NCBI GenBank assembly: GCA_937978655.1
Contig: CALJUX010000050.1
Span: 1 to 64,000 of the forward strand
Length of the DNA: 64,000 bases
Source: an uncultured Chromatiaceae bacterium
GTDB taxonomy: Bacteria; Pseudomonadota; Gammaproteobacteria; Enterobacterales; Alteromonadaceae
Direction: 5' to 3'
The notes under the pieces were generated by a model. It did no database searches and was not told the origin of the DNA. It was given only the letters and a program-made list of their open reading frames with translations. Shown piece after piece: positions 1 to 8,237 of this stretch. Numbering within the stretch: position 1 is the stretch's first letter; every line of letters starts with the position of its first letter. The position numbers were made by a program, and so were the translations under genes.

Positions 1-48
1 CGACCACCGAGATCTACACTCTTTCCCTACACGACGCTCTTCCGATCT
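1..48. other. Illumina sequencing adapter left on the contig end
   Basis: These bases match the TruSeq universal/P5 adapter, including its terminal CTCTTCCGATCT. On the minus strand they follow genomic DNA as the usual read-through AGATCGGAAGAGC. Translated in frame with btuB they give the false C-terminal tail IGRASCRERV followed by a stop. This is not biological sequence, and the contig should be trimmed to about base 49. Confidence 0.98.
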
Positions 49-1360
49 TAAACAGCACCAGGCTGCTTTGAATGGTGCCGTCGATGTAATCAACGCCAAG
101 CTCCCGTGACAGCGACTCTTCTGGCTTTAACGCCGGATTACTGAAACCGGGCCAATACAAATCGTTAAACGCCGGCACTTTAAAACCAGTGCCCTGACTG
201 GCCCGCACCTGTAAGGTGTTGCTGAGCTGGTAACCGGCACCAATTGCATAGCTGTTTTCACCGCCATAGCCGCTGATCTGGTCACGCCGTCCGGTGCCGT
301 CTAAGTGCCAGTTGCCCAATTGCGCACTGAGCCCGGCAAAACCGCTGCGGTTGGTGCGGCTGTCACTGACATACTGAGTGCCGCTTTTGCGCACTTCTTC
401 CTGATACCAGTTGCCCCCGACCAAAGCGTTGACTGTGCTGGTTAACGCAAACTGGCTTTGGGCGTCGGCTTCATCCCGCTGCGTGCGAAATAAACTGTCT
501 GCCGCGTTATTGCCGTAGTTCAGGTCGTCGTCCAGGTTATGTGCCAGCTTCAGCTGGTGAGTGCCGCCAAGACCTGCACCTTGCCATTGCAGCAAGTGCA
601 ACTCCTGACGCATGTCGGCCTCATCACCACCCCATTTGTTATCGTATTGATAAACACCATCGTTGACCTGCGATTGCCACAGCCACTGACCATATTGGTT
701 ATTAAGCTCGGCACCGGCTTTGGCATAAGTCTGTTCAAAGCCGTCACGGTCCGGATCGCCATCGACCGTGGCATTAAAACCATCGGCCATCGCGGTGCCC
801 ACAGCACCAAATACTCTGACGTTATCGAGCTGCTGGCTGCCGGCCAGGCTGGCTTCGGTATGTTTATGGCTGCCGGCTTTGGCATTAAAGGTCAGATGAT
901 CACTGCGACGGCTGGAAATGGCGATCACGCCCCCCAAGGCATCCGAACCATAAAGTGCAGCTTTAGGACCGCGAATAATTTCAATTTTTTCAACTTGTTC
1001 CAGCGGAACCATCGCCAGTGACTGATAGCCCAGTGTGGCAGCACCAATGCGCACGCCATCTAACAACACCAGGGTATGGCCGCTTTTGCCGCCCCGGATA
1101 AAGATGCTGCTGGTTTGACCGCGCCCGCCCTGACGGAGTACGGTCACGCCCGGCACTTGCTGCAGTAACGCCGGTAAATCGCGCACCTGCGCAGCGTCAA
1201 TCGCCGCCCGATCCAATACGGTGACGCTGGTCAAAGTGTCACTGACAGGTCTCGCCTGACGACTGGCATAAACAGAGATGTGTTCAACAGCAGGGGCTAC
1301 AGATTGCGCCAAAGCGCTGCCACTGACCACCGTTAGGGCCAGCAAAGAAAATTTCGACAT
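49..1360 (-). CDS. btuB: TonB-dependent vitamin B12 receptor BtuB, 3' end missing
   Basis: Outer-membrane beta-barrel that takes up cobalamin using TonB energy. The start is the ATG at 1360, giving MSKFSLLALTVVSGSALAQ, a clear signal peptide. A TonB-box-like EHISVYASR follows, then a plug domain (LPALLQQVPGVTV, SIFIRGG, VEKIEIIRGP, ALYGSDALGGVI), then barrel strands. About 437 codons are present, while the family usually has around 600. The gene stops at the adapter, so the last third is lost by assembly and not by mutation. The cobalamin riboswitch just upstream supports B12 as the substrate. Barrel sequence alone would only support 'TonB-dependent receptor'. Confidence 0.9.
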
Positions 1361-1410
1361 ATGGACTCCATGGCACATGCCCGCCGCATGTGGTTGGTTG
1401 ATGAAATTTT

Positions 1411-1620
1411 CAGGCCGGTCTCCGGGCTGATCCTGTTGTCGGGCCGACAGCGGCACGTCCCTTCCCGTCGACAGACAGTGGTGGCGTGACGCGGCTTTGC
1501 TATTCGTCTTTACACGAGGGCATTGCCACAAAATTTACCGTTGCGGGGGCAGCGCTGGATTGAGTCAACCTGACGGACACCAGCTTCCCGTTTCACTGCG
1601 AGCTAACGCAGCACCTGAAA
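1411..1620 (-). promoter_or_regulatory. Cobalamin (AdoCbl) riboswitch in the btuB leader
   Basis: On the minus strand this leader carries the conserved cobalamin-riboswitch blocks in order: AACGGGAAGCTGGTG near 1590, GCTGCCCCCGCAACGGTAA near 1535-1553, CGGGAAGG near 1460, and the B12 box AGCCCGGAGACCGGCCTG at about 1411-1428. It ends about 50 bases before the btuB start. In this family, coenzyme B12 binding closes a structure that hides the ribosome binding site, so receptor synthesis falls when B12 is plentiful. The rest of the 1361-1751 gap holds no gene. Confidence 0.95.
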
Positions 1621-1751
1621 AAGCGCGCTCAGTTTAACGACCGAATGCAGAATGTCAACGAGAATGGATATCCAGACGTCTGAGGTTGTGAGGCGAGAGC
1701 GTGCTAAACGCCGATGCCAGCAGCTGGCACAGGCGTTTGCGGTACAGCAGG

Positions 1752-2234
1752 TTAATCGCGGAAATTCTGATATTGCAGCGGCTGACCTAAATCGGTGGCA
1801 CGTAATAACGCGATGGCTTCTTGTAAATCGTCGCGTTTTTTACCGGTGATCCGTACTTCATCGCCCTGGATGGACGCCTGTACTTTGAGCTTGCTGTCTT
1901 TAATCAGACTGACGATTTTTTTGGCCAGCTCTTTTTCCACGCCTTGTTTCACCGTCAGCTGCTGACTGCAGGTTTTGCCGGAAAACTCGACTTTACCGGA
2001 TTCAAAAGACCGGACGTCCAGGCCCCGTTTGATGGCTTTATTAAAAAACAGATCCTTCATCTGGGTCAGCTGCGGTTCTGCTTCAGCTTTCATCGTCACA
2101 GTGGTTTCTTTGACGCTGAATTCAGCCTGGACACCACGAAAATCAAAACGGGTAGCCAGTTCCCGGTTGGCGTTGTCGACGGCATTCAGTACTTCTTGCG
2201 CGTCCGCTTTAGAAACGATGTCAAATGTTGGCAT
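1752..2234 (-). CDS. yajQ: YajQ-family cyclic-di-GMP/nucleotide-binding protein
   Basis: 160 residues, the usual length for UPF0234/YajQ. It opens with MPTFDIVSKADAQEVLNAVD and has the typical RFDFRGVQAEF. The fold is two ferredoxin-like domains that bind nucleic acids or nucleotides, and some members (for example in Xanthomonas and Pseudomonas) bind cyclic di-GMP and act with transcription factors. The binding residues cannot be judged from sequence alone, so the ligand here is inferred. It is transcribed away from the VanZ-like gene, with GAGGAG about 7 bases before the ATG. Confidence 0.93.
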   Translation of the reverse strand: MPTFDIVSKADAQEVLNAVDNANRELATRFDFRGVQAEFSVKETTVTMKAEAEPQLTQMKDLFFNKAIKRGLDVRSFESGKVEFSGKTCSQQLTVKQGVEKELAKKIVSLIKDSKLKVQASIQGDEVRITGKKRDDLQEAIALLRATDLGQPLQYQNFRD

Positions 2235-2281
2235 GTGGCGCTCCTCTTATTATGCAAATCATGCAAATTTTACGGCTGGCG

Positions 2282-2306
2282 ATTATAGCGCTGCGCGCCG
2301 TATAAT
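2282..2306. promoter_or_regulatory. Overlapping divergent -10 boxes between yajQ and the VanZ-like gene
   Basis: A minus-strand TATAAT (2287-2282) and a plus-strand TATAAT (2301-2306) lie 13 bases apart and point away from each other. Each promoter's -35 region would therefore cover the other's -10 box, so the two should exclude each other on the same DNA. Neither has a strong -35 hexamer. Confidence 0.5.
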
Positions 2307-2340
2307 CCGAGTATCTTGGCGTTATTTCAGGTGTTTTTCC

Positions 2341-2703
2341 GTGTTACCACTGCAAAAACCGCTGGCGATCTCATTGTTTCTGCTGCTGTTGTCGATTGCG
2401 ACCTATGGTTTTTTAAAAGATGTCAGCGGCATCCCGTCCAACTGGATGCCCAATGACAAAGTGATGCATGGGCTGGTGTTTTTTGCCCTGCAGTTAAGTT
2501 TTATGCAGGCTTTTGTCCGGCCATTCTGGCAAAGCGTCACACTGCTTGCACTTTACGGCGCGCTGATTGAAGTTGCACAGGCGACGTTCACCAGCCGGAT
2601 GGGCGACCCGCTGGATTGGCTGGCGGATGTTGTCGGTCTCATCCTCGCGCTGTGTTGGGTCCGACTGTTACCGCCCGCCTGGTTTCGCCGGGATCTGCGA
2701 TGA
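2341..2703 (+). CDS. VanZ-like small membrane protein
   Basis: 120 residues starting at GTG 2341 (MLPLQKPLAISLFLLLL). Four hydrophobic segments and the pattern NDKVMHGLVFFALQ...EVAQ...RMGDPLDWLADVVG match the VanZ-like family, named after a teicoplanin-resistance protein. The function of the short stand-alone proteobacterial members is unknown. The open frame extends upstream, but that part overlaps yajQ and reads as shadow sequence. Its stop overlaps the panE start (ATGA), so the two are probably translated together. Confidence 0.75.
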   Translation: MLPLQKPLAISLFLLLLSIATYGFLKDVSGIPSNWMPNDKVMHGLVFFALQLSFMQAFVRPFWQSVTLLALYGALIEVAQATFTSRMGDPLDWLADVVGLILALCWVRLLPPAWFRRDLR

Positions 2704-3602
2704 CAGTGTCCAGCCCGGTCACCGGCATTGTCGGACAAGGCGCCATAGGTCTGCTGGCGGCCAGTCAGCTGGCACTGCGCCAGTATCCGTTCCATCTGCT
2801 GCTGCGACAGCCGTCGCCGCACAGTCTGGTACTGAATTTCCGCACTCAGCAGCAGGACCATCCGCTGTTATTAAATTGCCAGCCGCCAAAACAGCCGGTT
2901 GCCCAGTTGTTGCTGCCGGTCAAAGCCTTTGCCGTGCAAAGTGCGTTGCAGCAATGGCTGCCGTTGTGCGCAGCCGATGCCGACATCGTGTTGTGTCACA
3001 ATGGCATGGGCACGCTGGAACTGGCTCAGCAACAGCTGTTGCCCGGGCAAAAACTCTGGTTTGCCAGCACCACACAAGGCGCGCTGAAAGCCGGGCCACA
3101 TCAGCTTATCCACACCGGACTTGGCCGCACTACACTCGGCCCGGTGAATCGTTGCGCGCAACAGGCTGTACCGCCTTTTACGCTGCTCAATGCCGCATTG
3201 GGGCCGGCAGAAGTCGTCGCCGATATGTTGCCGGTGCTGTGGCAAAAACTGGCAGTCAACGCCGTGATCAATCCGCTGACGGCCTTGCTGATGGTCAACA
3301 ATGGCGAGCTGACCAAGCCACAATACCGCAGCCAAATCGACCAGCTGGTGACTGAGTTTTGTCAGGTGGCGCAAACTCAGGGTCAGCAGTTTGATGTGCA
3401 AAAGCTCACGCAGAATGTACTGGCAGTGGCGGCCAATACCGCCGGTAATTATTCGTCAATGCAGCAGGACCGGGCGCTGCAGCGTCCGGACGAGCTGGAT
3501 TACATCAGCGGTTTTTTACTCAAAGCAGCCGCCGCAGCGGGCATGACTATTCCGGCGCATCAGCAGCTTTATCAACAACTGCGCGCGGTCAAACCCGCCT
3601 GA
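2700..3602 (+). CDS. panE: 2-dehydropantoate 2-reductase
   Basis: Reduces ketopantoate to pantoate with NADPH, a step of pantothenate and coenzyme A synthesis in the cytoplasm. It has 300 residues. The N-terminal Rossmann motif is GIVGQGAIGLL. The C-terminal helical domain carries the catalytic Lys and Asn context KLAVNAVINPLTAL and the later NYSSMQQD motif that is typical of PanE/ApbA. The start at 2700 is set by the ATGA overlap with the VanZ-like gene. It converges on thiI, with only 26 bases between the two stops. Sequence conservation is moderate, so a related ketoacid reductase is possible. Confidence 0.85.
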   Translation: MTVSSPVTGIVGQGAIGLLAASQLALRQYPFHLLLRQPSPHSLVLNFRTQQQDHPLLLNCQPPKQPVAQLLLPVKAFAVQSALQQWLPLCAADADIVLCHNGMGTLELAQQQLLPGQKLWFASTTQGALKAGPHQLIHTGLGRTTLGPVNRCAQQAVPPFTLLNAALGPAEVVADMLPVLWQKLAVNAVINPLTALLMVNNGELTKPQYRSQIDQLVTEFCQVAQTQGQQFDVQKLTQNVLAVAANTAGNYSSMQQDRALQRPDELDYISGFLLKAAAAAGMTIPAHQQLYQQLRAVKPA

Positions 3603-3628
3603 CATCTCAGGGTCAGGCGTTGGATGAT

Positions 3629-5089
3629 TCAGGCTTTTTTATACACACCGACGTTCTGATAGCCCTGCTCTTTGAGCAACAAGGCCTGTAAGCGGCTCAT
3701 CACGCCCCGCTCACAATACAAGTAATACTGCTTGGTCTGGTCTAAACCGGCAAACTGGCTGGCAATGCGGAAAAACGGCAGCTCCTGCACCACATGGCTA
3801 TCAAGCTGCAGCGGGTGCAAATCGGCTTCATCCGGTGCCCGGACGTCCAATACAACCGCATCGGCGGGTAACACCGACTCAGTGGCCACTGTGGTCAGCT
3901 GCTGCTCGGCCTGATATTCGACAGTGCGGATATCAAGGATTTTTGCCTCAACGCTCACTTTATCCAGAATGCTGAAATCAAACTGTTGCTCCGCCGCCTG
4001 CACATCCGCCAGCACTGCGTTGATCGTCGGGCTGCGTGAGATCACGCCACAGTATTCCGGCATCGTTTTTGCCATATCTTCAACACCGATGGCGCGGGCG
4101 ATATCAATAATTTCCTGCTTGTCCTGATAAATCAGCGGTCTGAGGATTAAGGTCTCGGTCACCCGGTCAATGACATTGAGGTTAACAATGGTCTGACTGG
4201 CCACCTGACCAATACTTTCGCCTGTAACCACCGCTTTAACATTCAGGCTCTCTGCCACTGTCGCGGCGGCACGCATCATCATCCGCTTTAACACCACGCC
4301 CATCAGGCCAGACGGGATGCGGCTTAAAATTTCATCGACGACCGGGGCAAAATCAACCGACACGAACTTGACCTTGTGCGACAGACTGTATTTTTGCCAG
4401 ATATAAAACGCCATTTGCCGCACACCGGTTTCGTGCGCTGCGCCGCCTAAATTAAAGAACAGGAAATGCGTACGTAGCCCCTTGCGGATCATCAGATAAC
4501 TGGCAACTGCCGAGTCAAAACCGCCGGAAATTAACGACAACACATCCCCCTGGCTTGGCAACGGAAAGCCACCCATGCCCTGGTAAATGCGTTTTTTCAT
4601 GATGAGATTGTCGCGGCGGATCTCCAGCTGCACCGCAACATCCGGGTTTTTCAGTTGCACCCGGGCGCTTGGAATATGCTGATTCAGGCCGCCGCCGATA
4701 TAACGTTCAGCGTCCAGCGAACTGAATGTATGATCGCCGCTACGCCGCACCCGCACGACAAAACTTTTACCGTTCAGCTCGTCACGATACAACGCCAGTA
4801 CTTGTTCAAAAATATGGTGCAGCGAGTCAAAACCAGCCGACTGCATTTCGGCAAATTGCACGATGCCCGGAATACATTGCAGATGCTCCGCCATTTGCTG
4901 ACGCAACGCCTCATCCTCTTTGTCCAGCCGCACCGTCAGATGGTCATACAGATTGTGCACTTCCACCTTGGGATCAAGCCGTAACAGAATGGTTTTGATA
5001 TTCTGTTCCAGCAGCATAGTCTGGCGCTTACGCACCGATTTGCTTTTGATGGAGATCTCTGGATGCAGTTTGACAATAAATTCAATCAT
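3629..5089 (-). CDS. thiI: tRNA 4-thiouridine sulfurtransferase / thiazole synthesis protein ThiI
   Basis: Transfers sulfur to tRNA uridine 8 and, in enteric bacteria, to ThiS for thiamine thiazole. It has 486 residues: a ferredoxin-like and THUMP N-terminus, the PP-loop adenylation motif SGGFDSAVASYL around 190, the EYCGVISRSPT cysteine around 345, and a C-terminal rhodanese domain with the active cysteine in YYLYCERGVMSR. Having both cysteines marks the long, rhodanese-bearing form. I chose ATG 5089 (MIEFIVKLHPE) over an upstream TTG at 5104 because it matches the family N-terminus. Confidence 0.96.
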   Translation of the reverse strand: MIEFIVKLHPEISIKSKSVRKRQTMLLEQNIKTILLRLDPKVEVHNLYDHLTVRLDKEDEALRQQMAEHLQCIPGIVQFAEMQSAGFDSLHHIFEQVLALYRDELNGKSFVVRVRRSGDHTFSSLDAERYIGGGLNQHIPSARVQLKNPDVAVQLEIRRDNLIMKKRIYQGMGGFPLPSQGDVLSLISGGFDSAVASYLMIRKGLRTHFLFFNLGGAAHETGVRQMAFYIWQKYSLSHKVKFVSVDFAPVVDEILSRIPSGLMGVVLKRMMMRAAATVAESLNVKAVVTGESIGQVASQTIVNLNVIDRVTETLILRPLIYQDKQEIIDIARAIGVEDMAKTMPEYCGVISRSPTINAVLADVQAAEQQFDFSILDKVSVEAKILDIRTVEYQAEQQLTTVATESVLPADAVVLDVRAPDEADLHPLQLDSHVVQELPFFRIASQFAGLDQTKQYYLYCERGVMSRLQALLLKEQGYQNVGVYKKA

Positions 5090-5102
5090 GGGAATACCGG
5101 AC

Positions 5103-5132
5103 AAAAAAACGGGCGCTGATTATACAGCGCCC
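5103..5132 (-). terminator. Terminator after pomAB, with TATAAT in its loop
   Basis: On the minus strand a perfect 8-bp stem GGGCGCTG/CAGCGCCC closes a six-base loop TATAAT, followed by G and seven T. It ends the pomA-pomB transcript 24 bases after the pomB stop. The loop is a perfect sigma-70 -10 hexamer, about 30 bases before the thiI start, so it may also serve as the thiI promoter. Confidence 0.8.
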
Positions 5133-5156
5133 GAGTCTGAAGTGCGACAGCCGTAT

Positions 5157-6122
5157 TTAAGGCTGTTTCACCGCCGCTGGCTGCGGCTCTGCTGCGGCGG
5201 GCGGTTGTTTCAGCTGGATCGGCGCCGACTCTTTCGCCTTGCCCTGTAAGATAGAAATTTCCACCCGACGATTGCGTTTGCGGTTTTGTTCAGTGTCATT
5301 GTCAACCAAAGGCCGGGTGTCGGCATGACCCACCACCACCAGCCGGTTTTTATCCATGCCAGTACCGTTGAGCAGTTCTACTGCCACAGAAACCGCCCGC
5401 TTGGACGATAATTCCCAGTTATTACTGTTGAGCTCATCAGACACCTGGTCGTTGTCGGTATGGCCTGACACCGTCACTTCACCCGGAATATCGCGCAAAA
5501 TGGCGCCAATCTGCTGAATAATCGGTTTAAATCTTGGCTGTAAAAATGTCGAGCCAGACGGGAACGAGCCATTTTCTTTGATACGGATAATAATTTGCTG
5601 GCCCAGAGATTCCAGTTCTATCGCACCGTCCTGGATTTGCTCCTGCATCATTTCCGCAACTTTTTTCGCTAATTCATTGGTTTGCTGTTGGTCTTGTGCG
5701 CTGTTTTCACTGGCTGCAGAAGACTGAGCATCAGTATTTTGCGAAGCTCCGCCAGTTTGTTCACCGCGCTGTTCCTGCACACCACCAGACGAATCTTCCT
5801 GCCCGGCCTGGAACTCGATAGTTTGCTGCGTCATATCGATGGTTTGTTGCTGGATGGTATCGATTGGTGTCGGTTCAGGCCGGCCAGGCCTAAATTCCAT
5901 CGCTATAACACTGGTACCTTTGGGAATGTCTTTCACTTCAATTTTGTTCTGCACACCAAAGGCAAACGCCATAGAACCAGCGATTTGCTTAAACTTCTGC
6001 ACATCCATTTCGGAAAAAGACAGCAGCAGAACGAAAAAGCACATCAACAGCGACATCAGATCCGCGAAAGTTCCCATGTAAGCGGGTAAACCTGGGGGCG
6101 GACATTTGGGGCATTCAGCCAT
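5157..6122 (-). CDS. pomB: Sodium-driven flagellar stator subunit PomB
   Basis: Stator B subunit that anchors to peptidoglycan and conducts Na+ to turn the polar flagellum. It has 321 residues. The single N-terminal membrane helix TFADLMSLLMCFFVLLLSF contains the ion-carrying Asp (Asp21), followed by the plug region SEMDVQKFKQIAGSMAFAFG. A C-terminal OmpA-like domain (VSGHTDNDQVSDELNSNNW, KRNRRVEISI) binds cell wall. The helix and plug match the Vibrio PomB type closely, which favours Na+ over H+, though ion choice is inferred. It follows pomA by 5 bases. Confidence 0.95.
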   Translation of the reverse strand: MAECPKCPPPGLPAYMGTFADLMSLLMCFFVLLLSFSEMDVQKFKQIAGSMAFAFGVQNKIEVKDIPKGTSVIAMEFRPGRPEPTPIDTIQQQTIDMTQQTIEFQAGQEDSSGGVQEQRGEQTGGASQNTDAQSSAASENSAQDQQQTNELAKKVAEMMQEQIQDGAIELESLGQQIIIRIKENGSFPSGSTFLQPRFKPIIQQIGAILRDIPGEVTVSGHTDNDQVSDELNSNNWELSSKRAVSVAVELLNGTGMDKNRLVVVGHADTRPLVDNDTEQNRKRNRRVEISILQGKAKESAPIQLKQPPAAAEPQPAAVKQP

Positions 6123-6127
6123 ATTTT

Positions 6128-6898
6128 TTATGCCTCGTCGGTTTTGACAGCACGTTTTTTCGCCATCAGATAATTGCGTAACATGCCTTCGATGACTTTA
6201 GGATTCTGACCATCCTGGATCCCCATCACTGCGTCCAGGATCAGCAGATGGTTATTTTTCTCTTCTTCATTACGCACCGACATTTTATCGGCAAGTGGCA
6301 TAAACAAGCAGTTCGCCTGCAAAGCGCCATACAAAGTGGTCAGCAAGGCGACGGCCATGGCCGGACCTATCGCTTTAGGGTCTGACATATTGGCCAGCAT
6401 CGCCACCAGACCAATCAGCGTACCAATCATTCCCATCGCAGGCCCCAGGTCACCCAGCTGTTTAAAAATTGAAATGTACGTACCATGGCGGTTGTAGGAC
6501 AAATCGATGTCTTTTTCTAATGTGGAGCGCACGACATCGGCATCATGCCCATCGACCAGCATATTGATGCCTTTTTGCATAAATTCATTGGGGATTTCAG
6601 CTTCTTCCAGCGCGAGAAAACCACCTTTGCGGGCGGTATCGGCCAGCTGAACGGCTTTTTCGATCAGTTCTTCGGGCGATTCCATCTTAAACAGAAACGC
6701 CTTCCCAACCGCTTTACCCGATGCGGCCAGCTGCCCAAGGGTAAATTTCATAAAAACGACCGTAAGGCTGCCACCGAAAACGATAACAATCGAAACGAAG
6801 TCATAAAACATCATCAGATTGCCGGAAGCACTCAGATACATCGCCCACACCATCATCCCGATTGTTGCGAGTAGTCCTATGACGGTTGCTAAATCCAC
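6128..6898 (-). CDS. pomA: Sodium-driven flagellar stator subunit PomA
   Basis: MotA/TolQ/ExbB-family stator A subunit with 256 residues. It has four membrane segments: two near the N-terminus (MDLATVIGLLATIGMMVWAM and FVSIVIVFGGSLTVVFMKF) and two around 155-205 (GDLGPAMGMIGTLIGLVAML and GPAMAVALLTTLYGALQANC). The cytoplasmic loop between them contacts the FliG rotor in the known system. The start is a GTG at 6898 with AGGAG seven bases upstream. It forms a two-gene operon with pomB. The other flagellar genes are outside the window. Confidence 0.95.
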   Translation of the reverse strand: MDLATVIGLLATIGMMVWAMYLSASGNLMMFYDFVSIVIVFGGSLTVVFMKFTLGQLAASGKAVGKAFLFKMESPEELIEKAVQLADTARKGGFLALEEAEIPNEFMQKGINMLVDGHDADVVRSTLEKDIDLSYNRHGTYISIFKQLGDLGPAMGMIGTLIGLVAMLANMSDPKAIGPAMAVALLTTLYGALQANCLFMPLADKMSVRNEEEKNNHLLILDAVMGIQDGQNPKVIEGMLRNYLMAKKRAVKTDEA

Positions 6899-7088
6899 TT
6901 CTTATCTCCTGCTGAATCAGCACAAACTGATGTAATAATGCTAGCTTACCGCTATCTATCGACCAAGCCAGTGAGAATGTTAAATTTTTTTCTGTTCTTC
7001 GGCAAAAAAACCAGCGCGGGCGGCCTTTCTGATTGACCAGTTCTGGTGGCTGAGGTAACTTTGCGCACAAATTACGGTGGGGGCCACT

Positions 7089-7334
7089 ATGAGCAAAAAG
7101 CAGGCAGAAACTGCGCAGTTCGAAGACAATGTGCGCGAACTGACTGAAATCGTCCAGCAATTAGAGCAAGGTGAACTGACACTTGAGCAGGCCCTGGCCC
7201 GATTTGAACGCGGCGTGCTGTTGTCCCGCCTGAGTCAGCAGCAACTGCAAAGTGCCGAACAAAAAGTCCGGCTGCTGCTGCAACAGGCCCAGGGCGAGCA
7301 ACTGGTGCCATTCCAGACTGACACCGGAGCCTGA
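7089..7334 (+). CDS. xseB: Exodeoxyribonuclease VII small subunit
   Basis: Small subunit of the nuclease that degrades single-stranded DNA. The large subunit XseA is not in this window. It has 81 residues, normal for the family, with the core FEDNVRELTEIVQQLEQGELTLEQALARFERG. The ATG at 7089 is preferred over a GTG four codons upstream because the family begins with MSKK. First gene of xseB-ispA-dxs, a widespread gammaproteobacterial order. Only four bases separate it from ispA. Confidence 0.94.
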   Translation: MSKKQAETAQFEDNVRELTEIVQQLEQGELTLEQALARFERGVLLSRLSQQQLQSAEQKVRLLLQQAQGEQLVPFQTDTGA

Positions 7335-7338
7335 ACTG

Positions 7339-8223
7339 ATGTTCGTCAATCTTGCTGCTGACCAACAACGGGTCGGCCAACAGATGTCGGCTTTGTTATC
7401 TGGCCTGTCCCCTACAGATCCACGTTTACTCAACGCCATGCAATACAGCCTGTTGTTGGGCGGGAAAAGACTGCGTCCTTTTCTGGTATATAGCGTTGGC
7501 CGTGCGCTCGGTGCGCAAATGGCCGATCTGGACGGCCCGGCCGCTGCCATTGAGTGTTTACATACATACTCGCTGATCCATGATGACCTGCCAGCAATGG
7601 ACGACGATGATTTGCGCCGTGGTCAGCCGACCTGTCATAAAGCCTTCGATGAAGCGACAGCTATCCTCGCCGGAGATGCGCTGCAGACGCTGGCATTTGA
7701 TATTCTGGCTCATCATCCTTATCAGCAGGTCAACAGCGACCGGCAATTACAAATGATCCGGGAGCTGGCCCGGCAGTCCGGCTACCTTGGCATGTGCGGT
7801 GGTCAGGCGATTGACCTGGCCCACACCAATAAAACCATGACACTGGCGGCGCTGGAGCAAATGCATCAGCTGAAAACCGGTGCCCTGATCCGCTGTGCTG
7901 TGCAGTTTGGCTGGCTGTGCAGCCCGGACCAGCAACCGCAGCATTTGCAGGCACTGTTACACTATGCCTCCGCGATCGGGCTGGCGTTTCAGGTGCAGGA
8001 TGATATTCTGGACATCGAAGGCGACACCGCGACCCTTGGCAAGCCACAAGGCTCTGATCTGGAAGCCAACAAGGTGACTTACCCGGCTTTGCTGGGACTC
8101 GAACCGGCCCGTAAAAAAGCCGAAGAATTGGTGGCGCAGGCACAACAGGCCCTGCACACCTTACCTTATGACACCACAGAGCTGGCCGCGTTAGCCAGTT
8201 ATGTGATTGCCCGCAAATTCTGA
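7339..8223 (+). CDS. ispA: Farnesyl diphosphate synthase (geranyltranstransferase)
   Basis: Condenses IPP with DMAPP and then GPP to make farnesyl diphosphate for quinones and undecaprenyl carrier. It has 294 residues. It shows GGKRLRPFLVY, the first aspartate-rich motif HDDLPAMDDDDLRRG and the second FQVQDDILDIEGD, which bind the Mg-diphosphate. The ATG at 7339 follows the xseB stop directly. The open frame extends upstream only through xseB. It sits just before dxs, so consecutive isoprenoid steps are co-expressed. Confidence 0.95.
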   Translation: MFVNLAADQQRVGQQMSALLSGLSPTDPRLLNAMQYSLLLGGKRLRPFLVYSVGRALGAQMADLDGPAAAIECLHTYSLIHDDLPAMDDDDLRRGQPTCHKAFDEATAILAGDALQTLAFDILAHHPYQQVNSDRQLQMIRELARQSGYLGMCGGQAIDLAHTNKTMTLAALEQMHQLKTGALIRCAVQFGWLCSPDQQPQHLQALLHYASAIGLAFQVQDDILDIEGDTATLGKPQGSDLEANKVTYPALLGLEPARKKAEELVAQAQQALHTLPYDTTELAALASYVIARKF

Positions 8224-8237
8224 GCAAGGTTACACTG

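Noticed and set aside
539..1021. Open frame of 160 codons on the plus strand inside btuB
   Set aside because: Antisense to a well-supported gene with signal peptide, plug and riboswitch. The product matches no family.
1975..2340. N-terminal extension of the VanZ-like frame
   Set aside because: It overlaps yajQ on the other strand and has no membrane or family features. The GTG at 2341 begins the recognisable protein.
2567..3355. 262-codon frame rich in Arg, Ala and Gly overlapping panE
   Set aside because: It is the +1 shadow of panE and has low-complexity composition typical of out-of-frame GC-rich DNA.
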